64,000 nt of DNA from JBAYDV01 sp041672845 (GTDB lineage Bacteria > Bacteroidota > Bacteroidia > Bacteroidales > UBA932): NCBI GenBank assembly GCA_041672845.1, contig JBAYYV010000002.1:372001-436000 (forward strand). Direction: 5' to 3'. Numbering within the stretch: the stretch's first letter is position 1; each line of letters opens with the position of its first letter. The translations under genes were made by a program, and so were the position numbers. Shown piece after piece: positions 61,667-64,000 of this stretch. The notes under the pieces are model-generated. The model saw only the letters and a program-made list of their open reading frames with translations, did no database searches and was not told where the DNA came from.

Positions 61667-62488
61667 TCATTTATTTAAATCGTAACATTTATTTCGGATA
61701 ATATGAGTCCATTCATTATAGCTATAATCTTTATTGATAGTCGAGTATGGAATGGGATTTCCTATATATATATCAAATATAGTGTTTTTCTGTTTGAACA
61801 TTTCATTTGGTAAGAAAATAGTTTCTATATTAAACTTGATTTTAAAAAACTTACGAAGTTTTGCTACTCTATAAAAAAACATCGAATTTTTCCCTGAAAA
61901 ATACATAGGAACTATATCTCTTTTATATTCCACAGCCTTTTTTACAAAAGTATTTTTCCATCTTAAATCTTTTATTTCTCCTTTAATAAGACGAGAACAG
62001 AGACCAGCAGGAAAAAATAAAAATTGAGAGCCGCTATTAAATGCATTATTTAAAGTATTGGCATTAGTAAAATTCATTTTACCATATTTATTAATTGGGA
62101 CGAAAACATCCTTTAATTCTTTTATACTAATTAATAAATCATTAGCAGGAGCTTTAATATTTCCGAATTTTTTACCTAAGTAAGAAATAAAAATTAGACC
62201 ATCTAAACCACCTAGAGGGTGATTTGAAACAAATAAATATGATTTATTAGAATCTAATTCGGTCTTGGAATGTATTCTGAATTGAACATTTAATTCTTCT
62301 AAAATATGAGTAGTGAATTCATAACCAGTGTACCCTTTATTTTTTTTGAGCATTACATTTATAGTATCTTGATGAAGTATTAGCTTAAGTAAATTAATAA
62401 CAAGCTTAAGTACCCCTGAGTTTTTTCTTTTTCTTTTATTTGCTATGATTTTCTCAATGTCTATTTGTGTGTAATTTAAAGTCTCCAT
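61667..62488 (-). CDS. glsA: Glycine lipid O-acyltransferase (GlsA/PlsC-type)
   Basis: The 273-residue protein is a PlsC/1-acyl-glycerol-phosphate acyltransferase-fold enzyme. The acyltransferase core reads VSNHPLGGLDGLIFI (near residue 90), with one more residue between His and Asp than the classical HX4D, and the second block reads FFPAGLCSR. It ends with TGA, direct evidence that UGA is a stop in this genome. It is the first of the pair with glsB and has a promoter divergent from rpoN. Confidence 0.85.
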   Translation of the reverse strand: METLNYTQIDIEKIIANKRKRKNSGVLKLVINLLKLILHQDTINVMLKKNKGYTGYEFTTHILEELNVQFRIHSKTELDSNKSYLFVSNHPLGGLDGLIFISYLGKKFGNIKAPANDLLISIKELKDVFVPINKYGKMNFTNANTLNNAFNSGSQFLFFPAGLCSRLIKGEIKDLRWKNTFVKKAVEYKRDIVPMYFSGKNSMFFYRVAKLRKFFKIKFNIETIFLPNEMFKQKNTIFDIYIGNPIPYSTINKDYSYNEWTHIIRNKCYDLNK

Positions 62489-62511
62489 AAATCTATGCTT
62501 TGTATTTTATA

Positions 62512-62519
62512 CAAAGTTA
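62512..62519 (-). promoter_or_regulatory. Predicted −7 box for glsA-glsB
   Basis: The minus strand reads TAACTTTG, an exact match ending 23 nt from the glsA start. Confidence 0.55.
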
Positions 62520-62529
62520 AAAATAATAT

Positions 62530-62537
62530 TATCTTTG
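62530..62537 (+). promoter_or_regulatory. Predicted −7 box for rpoN
   Basis: TATCTTTG is an exact match ending 5 nt before the ATG at 62543. It shows that longer frames starting at 62495 cannot be transcribed from this promoter. Confidence 0.6.
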
Positions 62538-62542
62538 TAAAT

Positions 62543-63946
62543 ATGTTAAAGCAAGGATTACAGCAAAAACTTCAGCAAGGTCTATCACCTTTACAGATTC
62601 AAACCATTAAATTGCTGGAACTTCCTTCTATTGAGTTAGAGCAGAGGATAAAAAAAGAGTTAGAAGAAAATCCAGTTCTTGATGAGGTAATAGATGAAGA
62701 TGACGGGGAAGAGTCTACAAATGTGGCTATCAGTGAATATGCCGATGATGACCCTACTCCTTCATATAAATATTATGTGAATAATAGAGGTAAGGATATC
62801 GAGCCTGAATATAATGTTTTCTCTGTAAAAGAGAGTTTTCATCAAAGTTTAGAAATGCAATTGGGATATATTCATTTAGACGCTGAAAGTAGATCGATTG
62901 CTCATTTTCTTATTGGAAGTTTAGATTCAGATGGATATTTAAGAAGAGATTTAGAATCTATTAAAGATGACATTTCTTTCAGATTAAATATAGAAACTAC
63001 ATTAGAAAAAATAGAACAAAATCTTAAAATTATTCAACAATTTGATCCTACTGGGATAGGTGCTAGAAATTTACAAGAATGTTTACTACTACAAATCCCT
63101 ACTTTGGTGGATTCTCCTGATAAAGAAAACGCCAGAATAATATTAAAGGATTATTTTCCAGAATTTACAAAAAAGCATTTTAAAAAGATTATCGCTAAAA
63201 TGAATATTAGCGAAGAACATTTAAAAAGTGCAATAGTAGAAATAACACGTCTTAATCCCCGTCCAGGTGGACAATTGGATGATTCTTATTCAGAACAAGC
63301 CCAACAAGTAGTTCCTGATTTTGTACTTGATTTTAAAGAGGGGGAGTTAATAATGACTATGCCTAGATTTAATGTTCCTGAATTAAGAGTAAATAAAAAC
63401 TATGCTAATGTTTTGGATAAAGCATCTCGAGAATCTACAAGAGCTAGTAAAGAAGCTGCTACTTTCGTAAAACAAAAGTTAGATTCTGCTAAATGGTTCG
63501 TGGAAGCTATAAAACAAAGAGAAAATACTTTAAAAAATACCATGAATGCTATCTTAGAATTTCAACATGATTTCTTTATCGATGGAGATGAAGCTAAGTT
63601 AAGACCTATGGTTCTTAAAAATATTGCAGAAAAAACGAATTTAGATATTTCTACTATTTCACGTGTAGTAAACTGCAAATATATTCAAACTAATTTTGGT
63701 ATATTCTCTCTTAAATATTTTTTTTCAGAAGGTCTTACTAAAGAAAGTGGGGAAGAAGTATCTACTAGAGAAATTAAGAAAGTTCTACAAGAAATTATTT
63801 CAGAGGAAGATAAACGTAACCCTTATACAGATGAGCAATTAGTCAAAGTGCTTTATGTAAAAGAATATAAGGTAGCGCGTAGAACTGTGGCCAAATATCG
63901 CGAACAGTTAAATATCCCTATCGCTAGGCTTCGTAAGGAGTTATAA
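62543..63946 (+). CDS. rpoN: RNA polymerase sigma-54 factor
   Basis: RpoN directs polymerase to −24/−12 promoters and needs enhancer-binding ATPases. The 467-residue protein has the glutamine-rich activator region I (LKQGLQQKLQQGLSPLQIQTIKLLELP), an acidic linker, the core-binding region (about 100-220), the helix-turn-helix area, and the RpoN box ARRTVAKYRE near the C-terminus. The ATG at 62543 is chosen because it matches the family N-terminus and lies 5 nt after a −7 box. Its stop overlaps the convergent upp gene by 6 nt. Confidence 0.96.
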   Translation: MLKQGLQQKLQQGLSPLQIQTIKLLELPSIELEQRIKKELEENPVLDEVIDEDDGEESTNVAISEYADDDPTPSYKYYVNNRGKDIEPEYNVFSVKESFHQSLEMQLGYIHLDAESRSIAHFLIGSLDSDGYLRRDLESIKDDISFRLNIETTLEKIEQNLKIIQQFDPTGIGARNLQECLLLQIPTLVDSPDKENARIILKDYFPEFTKKHFKKIIAKMNISEEHLKSAIVEITRLNPRPGGQLDDSYSEQAQQVVPDFVLDFKEGELIMTMPRFNVPELRVNKNYANVLDKASRESTRASKEAATFVKQKLDSAKWFVEAIKQRENTLKNTMNAILEFQHDFFIDGDEAKLRPMVLKNIAEKTNLDISTISRVVNCKYIQTNFGIFSLKYFFSEGLTKESGEEVSTREIKKVLQEIISEEDKRNPYTDEQLVKVLYVKEYKVARRTVAKYREQLNIPIARLRKEL

Positions 63947-64000
63947 TTTGGTACCGAAGCATAAATCACCTGCATCACCTAACCCTGGAATTATGTAAGA
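63941..64000 (-). CDS. upp: Uracil phosphoribosyltransferase (C-terminal 19 codons only)
   Basis: The minus strand reads SYIIPGLGDAGDLCFGTKL then TAA. This matches the C-terminal uracil-binding motif of Upp (YIVPGLGDAGDRxFGTK), the pyrimidine salvage enzyme that makes UMP from uracil and PRPP. The rest lies beyond the window. Confidence 0.85.
   Translation of the reverse strand, partial: SYIIPGLGDAGDLCFGTKL

Noticed and set aside
62495..62542. Longer N-terminus for RpoN
   Set aside because: The −7 box at 62530 lies inside it and the family N-terminus begins at 62543.
1..64000. CRISPR arrays, IS elements, prophage or integrative elements
   Set aside because: No regularly spaced repeats, transposase, integrase or phage structural genes were seen on either strand.

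Overview
The window is about 64 kb of dense, AT-rich (roughly one-third G+C) chromosome from a Bacteroidetes bacterium, most likely order Bacteroidales. Support comes from: repeated −7 promoter boxes of the TAnnTTTG type with few Shine-Dalgarno sequences; a purH-mreB-mreC cluster; an adjacent pair of glycine-lipid acyltransferases (GlsB/GlsA type); a TGS/uridine-kinase fusion; Kdo transferase; several lipoproteins; a TonB-dependent receptor; and S9 and M3 peptidases. No phage, IS element, integrase or CRISPR array was seen. Nearly everything looks like core chromosome, stops are mostly TAA, and UGA works as a normal stop (nadB and glsA end in TGA) except at one site in selD.

Layout. 1-6.3 kb: mreC (cut by the window edge), mreB, purH, ispD, topA. 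6.4-12.3 kb: class A penicillin-binding protein with a possible 18-codon leader, ddl, prmC, radA. 12.4-20.4 kb: a large secreted serine hydrolase fused to a class I glutamine-amidotransferase-like peptidase, a lipoprotein, a flippase-like membrane protein, panD, panC, a secreted nuclease lipoprotein, and a deoxynucleoside kinase. 20.5-30 kb: MBL hydrolase, uvrA, TGS-uridine kinase, EnvC-like protein, TPR protein, waaA. 30-37.8 kb: comM, tsaE, then a tight run mnmH-selD-nadB-nadC-nadA closed by a strong terminator. selD carries an in-frame UGA where the family has Cys or selenocysteine. 37.8-47.1 kb: S9 peptidase, phosphoesterase, rsmE, a Sua5-type protein, an EEP-family hydrolase, rhomboid, mutL, a small membrane protein, ispF. 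47.2-47.4 kb: tRNA-Gln(CUG) and tRNA-Met(CAU) with a terminator. 47.5-53.3 kb: a LysR regulator converging on an FMN-riboswitch-controlled operon (TonB receptor, ATP-grasp-like protein, nucleotide pyrophosphatase/phosphodiesterase). 53.3-64 kb: M3 peptidase, a zinc-ribbon protein, ssb with a repeat-rich upstream region, cysS, OsmC protein, miaB, an LEA-type lipoprotein, a SPOR-like protein, glsB, glsA, rpoN and the 3' end of upp.

How the genes work together. Envelope building is prominent (MreBC, PBP1, Ddl, EnvC-like protein, WaaA, glycine lipids). Cofactor synthesis is the second theme: pantothenate (panCD), NAD (nadBCA), isoprenoid precursors (ispD, ispF), selenium (mnmH/selD) and flavin. 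The most interesting unit is the FMN-riboswitch operon. It looks like a flavin acquisition system in which a TonB receptor imports a flavin, a periplasm-facing phosphodiesterase could cleave FAD, and an uncharacterised ATP-grasp-like protein acts in an unknown step. The riboswitch leader contains three mutually exclusive pairing segments that suggest translational control. A second pattern is that nine or ten genes have the −7 box 4-8 nt from the start codon, predicting leaderless or nearly leaderless mRNAs.
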